From Enterocola sp045611845 (GTDB taxonomy: Bacteria; Bacteroidota; Bacteroidia; Bacteroidales; Paludibacteraceae): a DNA stretch of 64,000 nt. The DNA is taken from positions 186,001 to 250,000 of the forward strand of contig JAZKXZ010000025.1 of assembly GCA_045611845.1 (NCBI GenBank). Direction: 5' to 3'. The notes beneath the pieces were generated by a model. It saw nothing but the letters and a program-made list of their open reading frames with translations. It ran no database searches and was not told the origin of the DNA. The translations under genes and the position numbers were made by a program. Positions 51,932-60,973 of this stretch are shown piece by piece. Positions within the stretch are counted from its first letter, which is position 1. The number at the start of each line of letters is the position of its first letter.

Positions 51932-53272
51932 ATGATTTTAATAGAAAATGCTCATATAGTGAACGAGGGTCGCGTGTTTAAGGGCGCGGTGCTTGTGAAA
52001 AATGATATAATAGACAGTATTTATAAAGGCGAAGTGCCTGCTTCGGTGCGTGAAAAGGCTGAGGTGATTGATGCCTCAGATTGTTATCTAATGCCAGGTG
52101 TGATAGATGACCATGTGCATTTTCGCGACCCAGGCATGACAGAAAAGGCAGATTTCTACACAGAAAGTAAAGCTGCTCTTGCAGGCGGTGTAACATCTGT
52201 AATGGATATGCCAAACACCAATCCTTCTACTGTGTCGCTTGCTGCGTGGGAAGAAAAAATGGCTATGATAGGCGAGAAGTCGCTTGTAAACTATAGTTGT
52301 TATCTTGGTGCAAGCAATACCAATTTGGATGAAGTCTTGGAGGCAGACCCAACAAAAGTGTGCGGTATAAAACTATTTATTGGTTCTTCAACTGGCAATC
52401 TTCTTGTGGACGATGCCACTGCTATGGAAAATTTCTTTAAACAAGTGAAAACCCTTGTAGCAGTGCATACCGAAGATAATGCTATAATTGCTGCAAACGT
52501 GGCTCGACTTAAAGCAGAACACGGCGACGACCTTCCTGTGCGTCTTCACCCTGTAATTCGCTCACACGAGGCTTGTTATAAAGCTACTTCATTTGCAGTA
52601 GATATGGCACGTAAGTATAAAACTCGCTTGCATGTACTTCATATTAGCACAGAAAAAGAACTTGCACTATTTGAAGATAAGCCACTTGCTGAAAAACATA
52701 TCACTGCAGAAACTTGTCCTCAATACCTTTGGTTCGATGCTGCCGATTTCGACAAACTAGGAGCACGCATCAAATGTAACCCTGCAATTAAAAACGAAGC
52801 AGATAAAAAAGCACTTTTAAAAGCTGTGGCTTCTAACAAAATTGATGTAATTGGCACAGATCATGCTCCACACCTTCTTTCACAAAAAGAGGGCAATGCC
52901 CTAACAGCAGTGTCTGGTATGCCAGGTATTCAATACTCACTGCCACTTATGCTCACCCTTGCAAAACGTGGTTTCTTCTCAGTGGAACAAGTGGTAGACA
53001 AAATGTGCCACAATCCTGCACGTTTGTATCGCATGGAAAAACGTGGTTTCATAAGAAAAGGTTACAAAGCCGATTTAGTTGTGGTGCGTCGCAGCACTCC
53101 TACAAAAATTACCGCCTCAGACGTGCTTTCAAAATGTGGATGGTCGCCATACGAAGGCGTAGAATTACCAGTTTCTGTTGCCTACACATTTGTAAATGGT
53201 CGCCCAGTCTACTCAAATGGCACTATAGACGAAACCACCAAAGGTGAAGCATTGAAATTTGCAACAGTATAG
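51932..53272 (+). CDS. pyrC: Dihydroorotase
   Basis: Zinc amidohydrolase of pyrimidine synthesis (carbamoyl-aspartate to dihydroorotate). 446 residues, class I type: HVHFRDPGMTEKADF (metal His pair), the carboxylated-lysine segment GIKLFIGSSTGN, VLHISTEKE and GTDHAPHLL (metal Asp). The C-terminal part closes the barrel with the small beta domain. It follows the glycosyltransferase gene after 12 bases, apparently by chance of synteny rather than pathway. Confidence 0.93.
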   Translation: MILIENAHIVNEGRVFKGAVLVKNDIIDSIYKGEVPASVREKAEVIDASDCYLMPGVIDDHVHFRDPGMTEKADFYTESKAALAGGVTSVMDMPNTNPSTVSLAAWEEKMAMIGEKSLVNYSCYLGASNTNLDEVLEADPTKVCGIKLFIGSSTGNLLVDDATAMENFFKQVKTLVAVHTEDNAIIAANVARLKAEHGDDLPVRLHPVIRSHEACYKATSFAVDMARKYKTRLHVLHISTEKELALFEDKPLAEKHITAETCPQYLWFDAADFDKLGARIKCNPAIKNEADKKALLKAVASNKIDVIGTDHAPHLLSQKEGNALTAVSGMPGIQYSLPLMLTLAKRGFFSVEQVVDKMCHNPARLYRMEKRGFIRKGYKADLVVVRRSTPTKITASDVLSKCGWSPYEGVELPVSVAYTFVNGRPVYSNGTIDETTKGEALKFATV

Positions 53273-53344
53273 TTTTTAGAGCGTCTAAAAGAGTTAGGTT
53301 TTATAGTTAGAGTGGGGGCTGATAAAGGTGGTTCGTGGAAAGTT

Positions 53345-53374
53345 TTGAAATAAGATTAAAAAGTCTTACATTTG
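53345..53374 (+). promoter_or_regulatory. Promoter of structured RNA 2
   Basis: TTG (53345-53347), 19 bases, TACATTTG (53367-53374). Transcription would start near 53380. Confidence 0.7.
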
Positions 53375-53379
53375 TATAG

Positions 53380-53612
53380 ATAAAAAAAGAGAAATTTAAG
53401 GTATATAGAAAATAGAATTGTAAAATAGAAATATAATTATTCAAGAAGCGTTATGCTTATCTTGTAACTGAAAACCTAGGAAATTTTCATAAAACACAAG
53501 AGGTGCATAGTGGTTCTCACGTTATGCGTGGGCTGCTATTTCTACACTTTTGTGTTTGGGTTATCCTAGGACCTTCAGTTACAAGTGTGGTATAGTAGTT
53601 CCACGCTTTTTT
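53380..53612 (+). ncRNA. Structured RNA candidate 2, ending in an intrinsic terminator
   Basis: The 391-base gap between pyrC and the glycine-zipper gene holds a rod-like fold with perfect nested stems: CTTGTAACTGA 53461 / TCAGTTACAAG 53575; CCTAGGA 53475 / TCCTAGG 53564; AAACACAA 53492 / TTGTGTTT 53550; ATAG 53507 / CTAT 53536; CTCAC 53516 / GTGGG 53528. It ends with GTGTGG (53585) / CCACGC (53601) and six T. It shares GCGTGGGCT (53526-53534) with candidate 1 (44899-44907), and in both the T-tract begins 80-81 bases after that motif starts. It has its own promoter. The 5' end is inferred. Confidence 0.65.
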
Positions 53613-53663
53613 CATGTTAAATAATTTCTTCAAAGGGACGGGAAGTATTCAAACAAAGTTATT

Positions 53664-54395
53664 ATGGTAATTGTTTTTTTAATTCCAATTGTTTTTATTA
53701 TTCTTATTGTGTGTGCATTTGCTTCAAACGCAAAGGATGAAAGTGCTAAGAATGATTTAGAATCACATCTAAATGAGATTAAATTTGAATATGCAAAAAA
53801 GTATTCATTTAAAAAAGATGGAAACTATGTTTTATTTGCGTGTGATAAGGATAATTCAGAGATAGTTGTTATTGATAGAGTATTTGGTGAAATAAATGAA
53901 TTAGATAGAATTAATTATAAATTTGATATGTTATATTCAAATTTGGATTTGATTGAGTCTAGTGATATTAAAAGAATATTATTATTGATAAATAAGGAGT
54001 TAAAGCAAATATTATATATTGATTTTGATAAATCCTTAGAAAAAAAATATCTTAATTGGTCTGATATTTTATCTATAGAGTTGATGAGTGAAACTAAGAG
54101 TGTAACAAATAGAAGCACTTCATCAACTGTAGGTAGAGCTATTGTTGGAGGTGTTATAGGTGGAGGGGTTGGTGCAATTATAGGTGGAACTACAGGAAGT
54201 TCTACAACTATAAATAGTGAGAATTGTTACGGAGTAAGAATCTATACTAGATTATTAGATATACCATATATAGAGTTAAGATTAAAAGATTATATGAAGG
54301 ATAATGATTATTTATACAAATCTAAGGTAGAAAAAGAAATAAGAGATATCTATAGTATATTCTCAATTATTATTGATTCTGAAAGAAATAAGTAG
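53664..54395 (+). CDS. Membrane-anchored protein with glycine-zipper insert
   Basis: 243 residues. An N-terminal membrane helix (MVIVFLIPIVFIILIVCAF), a PH-like beta-rich middle, and a Gly-zipper segment at ~155-179 (GRAIVGGVIGGGVGAIIGG) followed by YGVRIYTRLLDIPYIELRL. The pattern of a beta domain interrupted by a glycine-rich helix hairpin is seen in some uncharacterised bacterial PH-domain proteins. Function unknown. It lies 52 bases after the terminator of structured RNA 2. AT-rich compared with its neighbours. Confidence 0.65.
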   Translation: MVIVFLIPIVFIILIVCAFASNAKDESAKNDLESHLNEIKFEYAKKYSFKKDGNYVLFACDKDNSEIVVIDRVFGEINELDRINYKFDMLYSNLDLIESSDIKRILLLINKELKQILYIDFDKSLEKKYLNWSDILSIELMSETKSVTNRSTSSTVGRAIVGGVIGGGVGAIIGGTTGSSTTINSENCYGVRIYTRLLDIPYIELRLKDYMKDNDYLYKSKVEKEIRDIYSIFSIIIDSERNK

Positions 54396-54410
54396 AATAA
54401 TCTAATACAC

Positions 54411-54445
54411 TCCCTCTGAGAAAATTAGAACTCAGAGGGAATTTT
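54411..54445. terminator. Bidirectional terminator before pspC
   Basis: Perfect 10-base stem TCCCTCTGAG (54411-54420) / CTCAGAGGGA (54431-54440), then ATTTTATT. Confidence 0.9.
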
Positions 54446-54451
54446 ATTGTA

Positions 54452-54820
54452 TTAATGGCTAAGCCAACTTATTAATGACATAAATGTGGCAAAAAGAACT
54501 GCACATAGTAAAATCGTAGCAGCAACAAGGAATAAAAAAAGAATAGGTGCTAAAATTCTGCCAAGTTTAGAGTGAATTGCTTTTTGAATTTTTGATAAAT
54601 TCTCTGTTGTATCTATTTTTTCTAGGGGAACAAAAATCCACATAAGCCAATAGATTATTATTGGGATAAAAATTAATTCAGGCAAACTTTTAAGCATTAA
54701 AATTGGAAAACCGAATAATAATCTCATAAGTGAGAGGTCTTTATTAAAATATTTGGCGATACCACTAACAACACCACCTAATATACTATTCCTAGGGTCT
54801 CTATATAATTTCTTCTTCAT
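54452..54820 (-). CDS. PspC domain protein
   Basis: 122 residues. The N-terminal LYRDPRNSILGGVVSGIAKYF begins the PspC domain, followed by two or three membrane helices (LIFIPIIIYWLMWIFVPLE; ILAPILFLFLVAATILLCAVL). PspC-type proteins report envelope stress in other bacteria; no PspA/PspB/PspF is nearby, and in Bacteroidetes the role is unclear. Between the glycine-zipper gene (convergent) and a DUF4143 ATPase gene. Confidence 0.88.
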   Translation of the reverse strand: MKKKLYRDPRNSILGGVVSGIAKYFNKDLSLMRLLFGFPILMLKSLPELIFIPIIIYWLMWIFVPLEKIDTTENLSKIQKAIHSKLGRILAPILFLFLVAATILLCAVLFATFMSLISWLSH

Positions 54821-54850
54821 TAAATTAGTGTGTGTTTCTTGTAAATACTA

Positions 54851-56029
54851 TTAATACTCAAATCCAAACATCCAAAGGGGGATGGTGTGTTGGAAGGCGG
54901 TTTCGATGCCGTCTTTTACTACGTATCCTTTTTTAGGGTCTATGCTGGCTAATTGTTTTTTTGTTTTGTTTTTGCCTCCTATTTCAAATGTGAGGCCGTC
55001 TATTTCAAAGTCTGATGTATTTGAGGCAGAAACAAAGTGATTAACACTTAACCATGCAAAGAATATTGATTCTCTGATTTGGCCTATATTGGGCTCTGTT
55101 TCTGAAAGAATATGAGAAAGGTTAGGATTTTGAAGATATACTTTTTCTACTTTTTCTAATAATTTGATTCCTTGAGCTTTCTCTTTTAATAAACTAATTA
55201 AACCTGTTTTCTCTAAGTATAGTAAATATTTAGGTAGGGTGTTTCTAGAGATTTCTAAATCGCGTTCCAATTTGGCATAATTAGGTTTAAATGGTACGCT
55301 TTGTGCTAATACATAAAGGAATTTCTTTAATTTATATACAGAAGCTACATCAAAATCGGCAAACTTTGGAATGTCGTCTTCAACCACTTGTTTAACTACG
55401 CCTGATAGTCGCATAGCGTAATTACCTTCTTTAAAGAAAGGATAGTATCCCTCTTTTAAGTACATCTCAAAATGTGGTAGGGGTTTATCTAATTCCTTTG
55501 GAAATTCTACTTTCCCTTCTAGTATTTCTGATAATGTATATTTTGGTAATTCAATTCCTGTTTTAATAATAAGATATTCTCTAAAACTTAAACCAGGTAA
55601 GTAATATTCTAATTTTCTGCGACTTAAATCTGCACCACCTTTTTCTAATTCTAAAATAGAAGATCCACTATATACAACTTTTAAATCTGGCATCTTGTCA
55701 TAGATGTTTTTTATTTCTGTTGACCAACCTTTATATTTATGTATTTCATCTATATATAAGTGTTTGCCTCCGTATAGTCTAAACTCGTTTGCTAGTTCTT
55801 CAAGTCGGTGTGTGGTAAAATAAAAATCATCTGCTGTTACATATAGGGTTGTGTTAATATCCTCGTATAGGCGAATATGTTGCAAAATCATTGTAGTTTT
55901 TCCTGTACCTCTTGAACCCAAGATAGCAACAAGACGGCTATTCCAGTCTATGTCATTATGCTTTTCACGTACATAAGTAGTATCGGTATTACTTATTAGG
56001 TTTTTATATGTTGCAAATAGATTTTCCAT
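54851..56029 (-). CDS. AAA ATPase with DUF4143 domain
   Basis: 392 residues. N-terminal AAA domain: Walker A GSRGTGKTTMI (residues ~33-43), Walker B HLYIDEIHKY, sensor VVYSGSSILEL. The C-terminal half is the DUF4143 winged-helix/nuclease-like domain (YKLKKFLYVLAQSVPF and EIGGKNKTKKQ). Very common in Bacteroidetes, usually alone; function unknown. It is divergent from the T6SS locus, with repeated TGCACAAT motifs between them. Confidence 0.9.
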   Translation of the reverse strand: MENLFATYKNLISNTDTTYVREKHNDIDWNSRLVAILGSRGTGKTTMILQHIRLYEDINTTLYVTADDFYFTTHRLEELANEFRLYGGKHLYIDEIHKYKGWSTEIKNIYDKMPDLKVVYSGSSILELEKGGADLSRRKLEYYLPGLSFREYLIIKTGIELPKYTLSEILEGKVEFPKELDKPLPHFEMYLKEGYYPFFKEGNYAMRLSGVVKQVVEDDIPKFADFDVASVYKLKKFLYVLAQSVPFKPNYAKLERDLEISRNTLPKYLLYLEKTGLISLLKEKAQGIKLLEKVEKVYLQNPNLSHILSETEPNIGQIRESIFFAWLSVNHFVSASNTSDFEIDGLTFEIGGKNKTKKQLASIDPKKGYVVKDGIETAFQHTIPLWMFGFEY

Positions 56030-56108
56030 AGTATCTTATATTTTCTTATGGCAAAAATAATACTTTTTTCTAAATCTGCATAGTCAAATGTGCAAAAAAT
56101 ACAAAAAG

Positions 56109-56164
56109 TGCACAATGAACAATGCAATTTTAATAAAAAACTGCACAATAGACCGTGCAATTTT
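56109..56164. promoter_or_regulatory. Direct 23-base repeats upstream of the DUF4143 gene and T6SS
   Basis: Unit 1 (56109-56131) and unit 2 (56142-56164) both start TGCACAAT and end TGCAATTTT, with the same spacing, 33 bases apart (three turns of DNA). Each has a TGCAC/GTGCA inverted core (clearest in unit 2). A related TGTGCAAA lies at ~56089. They look like operator sites in the 275-base divergent gap. The rest of the gap is AT-rich with no clear TAnnTTTG box for tssH. Confidence 0.55.
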
Positions 56165-56376
56165 TTCTAAAATTCCAAAAAATCCTCCAAACCTCCCCAA
56201 TAAACCACATCTTTTTTAGACTCCCCCTAAACTTCTAAAGTTAAAATAAATAAGGATTGAGTTAAGATTTTAGCAATAGTTAAGTTTACATTGTTTAAAA
56301 TAAATTGTTGCATGATAAACGGATGTTAAGGAAGCGGGGCTATTGTTGTAATTTCTTAAGGAAAGTAACAACGGAT

Positions 56377-58641
56377 ATGGAACCACATTACATTTGCATC
56401 GCAATCAAAAATGAACAGGTTGTGAAAACAGAATTAGTAAATATTGCAAAATCATTTGCAGCTGAATATTCTAGCAACGCAGTTTATCCAGCACACCTAT
56501 TCAAAGCCGTACTTCATAAAGAAGCAGGACTAGTTCACTTCTTGGAAATAGACTTAGACAAAGACTATTTTTACCTACAAGAATGGGCAGATGTACAAAT
56601 GTCTCTAGCTCCACGCTCAGTGAAACCTACCTCAGATTTAGACTTTTCAGAAGAATCAATCGACGTACTTGAAGAAGCAAAATCTTATCAATTGCGATTC
56701 TCACTTGCAGAATGCGAACCTATATGTATTCTTGCTTCACTTGTAACTCCAGGTGTCGGTTTCTCATTCGACGTGTTAAAAACATTACCTCTTACTGCTT
56801 CTGAAATTTGTGAAAAAATGGGTACAGACAGCAACGTAACACCAAACACTATGGCAAACACCACTGCCGCTCCAACTGCTAGTACAACAAATGCGATAGC
56901 AAAATATTGTATTAACAAAACTTCAGAAGCAGCAAATGGAAAGTTGGCCCCAGTAGTAGGTTTTGAAGACGAGATTTCTACTATTTATGAAATATTGGCT
57001 CGTAAGACCAAATCAAACCTACTTATTACAGGCGAGGCAGGTGTAGGTAAAACATCTTTAATAAATGCTTTTGCTATGGCAGTAGCAAACAAAAAAGTTC
57101 CTACATTCTTAAAAGGAGCAAGCATTTACGAACTAGATTTAGCATCTCTTGGTGCAGATGCCTCTTATAAAGGTGAGGTTGAAGACCGTTTTAAAAAGAT
57201 TTTAAACGAAGTAAAAGAAAATAAGAACGCAATTTTATTAATAGAATCTATTGATAAACTCTTCGACAAACAATCATCTTTATTTGGTGCATCATCAATT
57301 TTGAAACAAGAACTTAGTAGAGGTAGCATTTTACTACTTTGCACATCTAGTGTAGATGGTTACACCAAAAATATAGAAACAGACAAAGAGTTTGTTAGCA
57401 AACTAGAAAAAATAAATATAGAAGAGCCAAGAGCAGAGCACTGTTTAGAGGTGTTGAAAGGTTCTCTAAACACATACGAAGAGTTTCACTCTTTGAGCAT
57501 CGCCGAAGATGTAATGACAGAAGCAATTCGCCTTGCAAAACGTTATTTGACAGAAAAAGCACTTCCAGACTCAGCTTTTGACCTTATCGACCGTGCCATG
57601 GCACAAGTGAAAACCATGAACGATATGAATGGCGAAAAAGAAAAACGCACTTCACTCGACACTTCAGACCTTACTGCAGTGGTGGCAAAACAAACAGGTA
57701 TTCCTTTGGGAAAACTAAACTCAACAGAAAGAGAAAAACTTGTAAATGGCGAAGAAACTCTTAAAAAACGTGTGGTAGGTCAAGACCACGCTGTGAAAAC
57801 AGTTTTAGATTCTGTATTTGAATCTCGCTCAGGACTAAACAAAAAAGGTCAGCCAATGGGTTCATTCTTCTTTCTTGGACCAACAGGTACAGGTAAAACA
57901 GAACTTTCAAAAGCCTTGGCAGAGTTTCTTTTCGAAGACGAATCTTCACTTATCCGTTTTGATATGTCGGAGTTTAAAGAAGAACACTCTGTGGCACTTC
58001 TTTATGGAGCTCCTCCAGGATATGTAGGATATGAAGAAGGTGGCTTGCTAGTAAACAAAATTCGTCAAAAACCATATTCAGTAGTATTGTTTGACGAAAT
58101 TGAAAAAGCTCACAAATCTGTCTTTGACTTGTTTTTACAAATTCTTGATGAAGGAAAATTGCACGACCGTTTAGGTAGAGTAGGTGATTTCTCAAATGCT
58201 TTGATTCTTTTTACATCAAACATAGGAAGTCAGTTTATTGTAGATGCATTCAACGAAGGTCGCACACCAGAAAATAATGAACTAATGAATATAATGCAAG
58301 GTAATTTCCGTCCTGAGTTTCTAGCACGTCTCACAGAAATAGTTCCATTTTCACCTATTATGCCAGATGGAGTGGTTAGTATTTTCGACATACACTTTAA
58401 TGGACTATTAAATTTACTAGAAGAGCAAAATATAAAACTAGTAATGACCGATGAGGTAAAAAAAGAAATAGCTATTAAAGGCTACAATCAACAATATGGT
58501 GCTCGTCCACTTATAGGTATTATTCGTAAAGAATTACGTCACCCACTTTCAAAACTAATAATTAGTGGAAAAGTACAATCAGGTGACACCGTAGAGGTAA
58601 GCATTATAGACGACAAAATAGAATTTACAGTAAAAAAATAA
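56377..58641 (+). CDS. tssH: T6SS sheath-disassembly ATPase TssH (ClpV-like), D1 degenerate
   Basis: Pulls apart contracted TssB/TssC sheaths for reuse. 754 residues: N-domain (~1-150), a Thr/Ala/Asn-rich linker (152-175), AAA D1 (Walker A GEAGVGKT, 219-226) and AAA D2 (Walker A GPTGTGKT, 501-508; Walker B VVLFDEIEKAH; pore loop GAPPGYVGYEEGG). In D1 the Walker B is ILLIES (Glu to Ser at 291) and the Arg finger region reads EFVSKLEK instead of ERRF, so D1 probably binds but does not hydrolyse ATP. The ~120-residue coiled-coil middle domain is missing. The ATG at 56377 is preferred over an in-frame upstream start with a poor leader peptide. tssB follows after 26 bases. Confidence 0.88.
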   Translation: MEPHYICIAIKNEQVVKTELVNIAKSFAAEYSSNAVYPAHLFKAVLHKEAGLVHFLEIDLDKDYFYLQEWADVQMSLAPRSVKPTSDLDFSEESIDVLEEAKSYQLRFSLAECEPICILASLVTPGVGFSFDVLKTLPLTASEICEKMGTDSNVTPNTMANTTAAPTASTTNAIAKYCINKTSEAANGKLAPVVGFEDEISTIYEILARKTKSNLLITGEAGVGKTSLINAFAMAVANKKVPTFLKGASIYELDLASLGADASYKGEVEDRFKKILNEVKENKNAILLIESIDKLFDKQSSLFGASSILKQELSRGSILLLCTSSVDGYTKNIETDKEFVSKLEKINIEEPRAEHCLEVLKGSLNTYEEFHSLSIAEDVMTEAIRLAKRYLTEKALPDSAFDLIDRAMAQVKTMNDMNGEKEKRTSLDTSDLTAVVAKQTGIPLGKLNSTEREKLVNGEETLKKRVVGQDHAVKTVLDSVFESRSGLNKKGQPMGSFFFLGPTGTGKTELSKALAEFLFEDESSLIRFDMSEFKEEHSVALLYGAPPGYVGYEEGGLLVNKIRQKPYSVVLFDEIEKAHKSVFDLFLQILDEGKLHDRLGRVGDFSNALILFTSNIGSQFIVDAFNEGRTPENNELMNIMQGNFRPEFLARLTEIVPFSPIMPDGVVSIFDIHFNGLLNLLEEQNIKLVMTDEVKKEIAIKGYNQQYGARPLIGIIRKELRHPLSKLIISGKVQSGDTVEVSIIDDKIEFTVKK

Positions 58642-58667
58642 ATAATTAATCCTTAAACTAGAAAATT

Positions 58668-59132
58668 ATGGCAATGAAAGAAAATTTCATCTCAATGGCT
58701 CCAGATGAAGAATCAAACGCAAAGGTTAGTCCGATTGACAACAACAAAACTTTGATGATAGATCAATACACATCGGACGCTGAGCCAGGTAATCCAGAGT
58801 TTGTAGAAAATATTCAAACTATCTCTGACGCATTCGCACACTTTAAACCAAAAGTGGAAATTGATTTCACAGACGAAGAAGGTGGTTCTGTAAACGAAGT
58901 GCTTAAGTTCAACGAACTTCGTGACTTTGAGGCACAAGGTGGTAAAGGAAACTTAGTAAAAAACAGTGAGTTTTTATCTAGTGTAAAACTTAAAATCGAC
59001 ACCAATGCCAAAATACGCAAAAGCATTGAACAAAATCGTAAACTAAGAGAGATTTTAAAAGATGCTTCTGCAAAAGAAGAGTTAAAAGAAATGCTAAAAG
59101 CTATGTTAGCAGAACTAGAAGAAAACAAATAA
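58668..59132 (+). CDS. tssB: T6SS contractile sheath small subunit TssB
   Basis: 154 residues. The family core is KVEIDFTDEEGG..VLKFNELRDFEA and the C-terminal helices SEFLSSVKLKIDTNAKIRKS, matching TssB of Bacteroidetes systems. It pairs with TssC to build the sheath around the Hcp tube. The first 40 residues are flexible. 12 bases separate it from tssC, and it follows the TssH ATPase that acts on it. Confidence 0.92.
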   Translation: MAMKENFISMAPDEESNAKVSPIDNNKTLMIDQYTSDAEPGNPEFVENIQTISDAFAHFKPKVEIDFTDEEGGSVNEVLKFNELRDFEAQGGKGNLVKNSEFLSSVKLKIDTNAKIRKSIEQNRKLREILKDASAKEELKEMLKAMLAELEENK

Positions 59133-59144
59133 AAAGAATGAGTT

Positions 59145-60500
59145 ATGGCTGAATTAGAAGTAAAAAAACAAGCAGTAGCAGAACAAGCACCAGTTGCAAG
59201 TGCTAGCGAAAATAAAAATACAGCAGAACTTTTATCTGCGTTCGGTGGATTTAATGCAGTACGTGGTTTTATGCCAGATGCAGACAATCTAAATCCTGCA
59301 AAAAAAGCAGCAAAAGCAGTGTTCTTATCAGACAAACGCTTCAAAGACAAACGTGAAGGTCTTATCAACGACATTAAAGGTTGGTTGGAAGTGCTAGAAG
59401 AAGGTCACGAAAGCGCAACAGAATTTGTAGAAGCTTGCAAAGCAAAAGAAGAAAAGCAAGAAAAAGTTCTACAACAAGGTATTACAGATGCACTTTTTGC
59501 CACAGCAAACCTAGAACGTTCTTATCGTGCTCTAGACTCATTCTTTAAAACTGCAAACACAGAAAAAGTAAAAAACCTACGCGTTATCAATGTTTATAAA
59601 GACGATATTGCCGATCCAGATTCTGGCTTTGCAGGTGAAGTAGATGCAATTTTAAGAGGAGGTTTCGACCGCTTAAGCTTAAAAGATTGCTATAGCCTAC
59701 TAGTAGTTCCAGGAAATGTTTTCCAAGACAAAGTATCTCTACTTCAATGGGCAAAAATAGCATTCAAATATAAAGTAATGCTACTTACAGACCACGCAGA
59801 TGAATATTCTTTCGACGACCTATTCTCAAACACAGAAGGCTACAAAGACAGTGATATAGAATTACAAAACGTAATTATGACAGCCAACTGGATTGTAGGT
59901 CGTGAGTCTGAACAACTATCAGCAGACGAAAAAGAAAACCCAGCATTCTTTATCTCAAGTTCTTCTGCATTAGCAGGTAAACTATACGACGAGAGTGCTA
60001 GTATGGCACAAGGTGCTGGCGGTAAAAAATATGGTACACTAGACGGTGTAAAAGGCGTTCGTCTAGACTTATTAAAATCTGAAATCGCTTCACTAATGGA
60101 CAATCAAGTAATTCCTATGGTGTATTCAGAAGGTAGAGTAATAGCATTTAACAATGCCACTCTTTACAACGGTGACAACACCGCAATGAAAGAATATCCA
60201 ATAGTACGCGTATTCGACTGGGTGAAAAAAGTACTTATGAACTATGTTCACGAGGTGGCTCTAGAAAACTGGGATCCATATAACTCACCAAAAAATCTAA
60301 AAGCTAAAATTCAAGCTTTCTTAAATGATTACAAAGGTTATGGAAACTTGTTCCAAAATTATGAAATTAAAGAGCCTACCCAAGACCCTATTACAAAAAG
60401 AATCACATGTGATATTAGCTTGACTCCTTTCTACTCTGCAAAAAACTTTATCATTAAAGTAGCAGCAGACAAAAAGGATAAAGAAACCCAAATGTCTTAA
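59145..60500 (+). CDS. tssC: T6SS contractile sheath large subunit TssC
   Basis: 451 residues. Landmarks are VINVYKDDIADPDSG, GGFDRLSLKDCYSLLVVPG and WIVGRESEQL, in keeping with the TssC of Bacteroidetes systems; it lacks the clear N-terminal extension seen in some proteobacterial TssC. With TssB it forms the contracting sheath. Strong codon use, close spacing to tssB (12 bases) and to the tssD gene (44 bases). Confidence 0.9.
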   Translation: MAELEVKKQAVAEQAPVASASENKNTAELLSAFGGFNAVRGFMPDADNLNPAKKAAKAVFLSDKRFKDKREGLINDIKGWLEVLEEGHESATEFVEACKAKEEKQEKVLQQGITDALFATANLERSYRALDSFFKTANTEKVKNLRVINVYKDDIADPDSGFAGEVDAILRGGFDRLSLKDCYSLLVVPGNVFQDKVSLLQWAKIAFKYKVMLLTDHADEYSFDDLFSNTEGYKDSDIELQNVIMTANWIVGRESEQLSADEKENPAFFISSSSALAGKLYDESASMAQGAGGKKYGTLDGVKGVRLDLLKSEIASLMDNQVIPMVYSEGRVIAFNNATLYNGDNTAMKEYPIVRVFDWVKKVLMNYVHEVALENWDPYNSPKNLKAKIQAFLNDYKGYGNLFQNYEIKEPTQDPITKRITCDISLTPFYSAKNFIIKVAADKKDKETQMS

Positions 60501-60544
60501 TTAAGATGTTATCTAAATTATTTAAACTTTTAAACTTTAAAACT

Positions 60545-60937
60545 ATGGCAAAGACTCCTGTAAAATTGGAAATTGATGGTTACAAAGAACGCGAAGTGTT
60601 AATGGTAACCTACGAATTTGATCAGGCAACCGACATCGAAGGACAAATGTCAGGTATTCCACGTGGTGGTAAAATTACAATTCGTGTTAAAGCTCATAAC
60701 GATGGTACTCCAGACTTATTAGCTTGGATGATTGAACGTAATTTACCTAAAAACGGTACTATTACCTTTATGGAAACCAAGACAGGTAAAGTGATGAAAA
60801 CCATTAAATTTACAAATGGTTACTGCATCGACTTCGACGAAAAATGGGAAGACAAAAAAGAACACTCTGAACAAATCGTTATCACTTGTCAAAAGATCGA
60901 ATTTGGTTCAGTTGTTTATGAAAACGACTGGGCATAA
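60545..60937 (+). CDS. tssD: T6SS tube protein TssD (Hcp), copy 1
   Basis: 130 residues of the TssD/Hcp beta-barrel that stacks into the inner tube. Starts MAKTPVKLEIDGYKEREVLM; core GIPRGGKITIRVKA and FDEKWEDKKEHSEQIVITCQKIE. ATG at 60545 is chosen because copy 2 begins in the same way; the longer frame from 60506 adds a leader with no family support. About half identical to copy 2 by eye. Confidence 0.92.
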   Translation: MAKTPVKLEIDGYKEREVLMVTYEFDQATDIEGQMSGIPRGGKITIRVKAHNDGTPDLLAWMIERNLPKNGTITFMETKTGKVMKTIKFTNGYCIDFDEKWEDKKEHSEQIVITCQKIEFGSVVYENDWA

Positions 60938-60973
60938 GTTAACAGATTGTGTAACTAATTAAATTTAAACATT

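Noticed and set aside
58814..59374. 186-codon frame antisense to tssB/tssC
   Set aside because: Spans the tssB-tssC junction on the wrong strand; Ser/Phe-rich shadow of Glu/Lys-rich genes.
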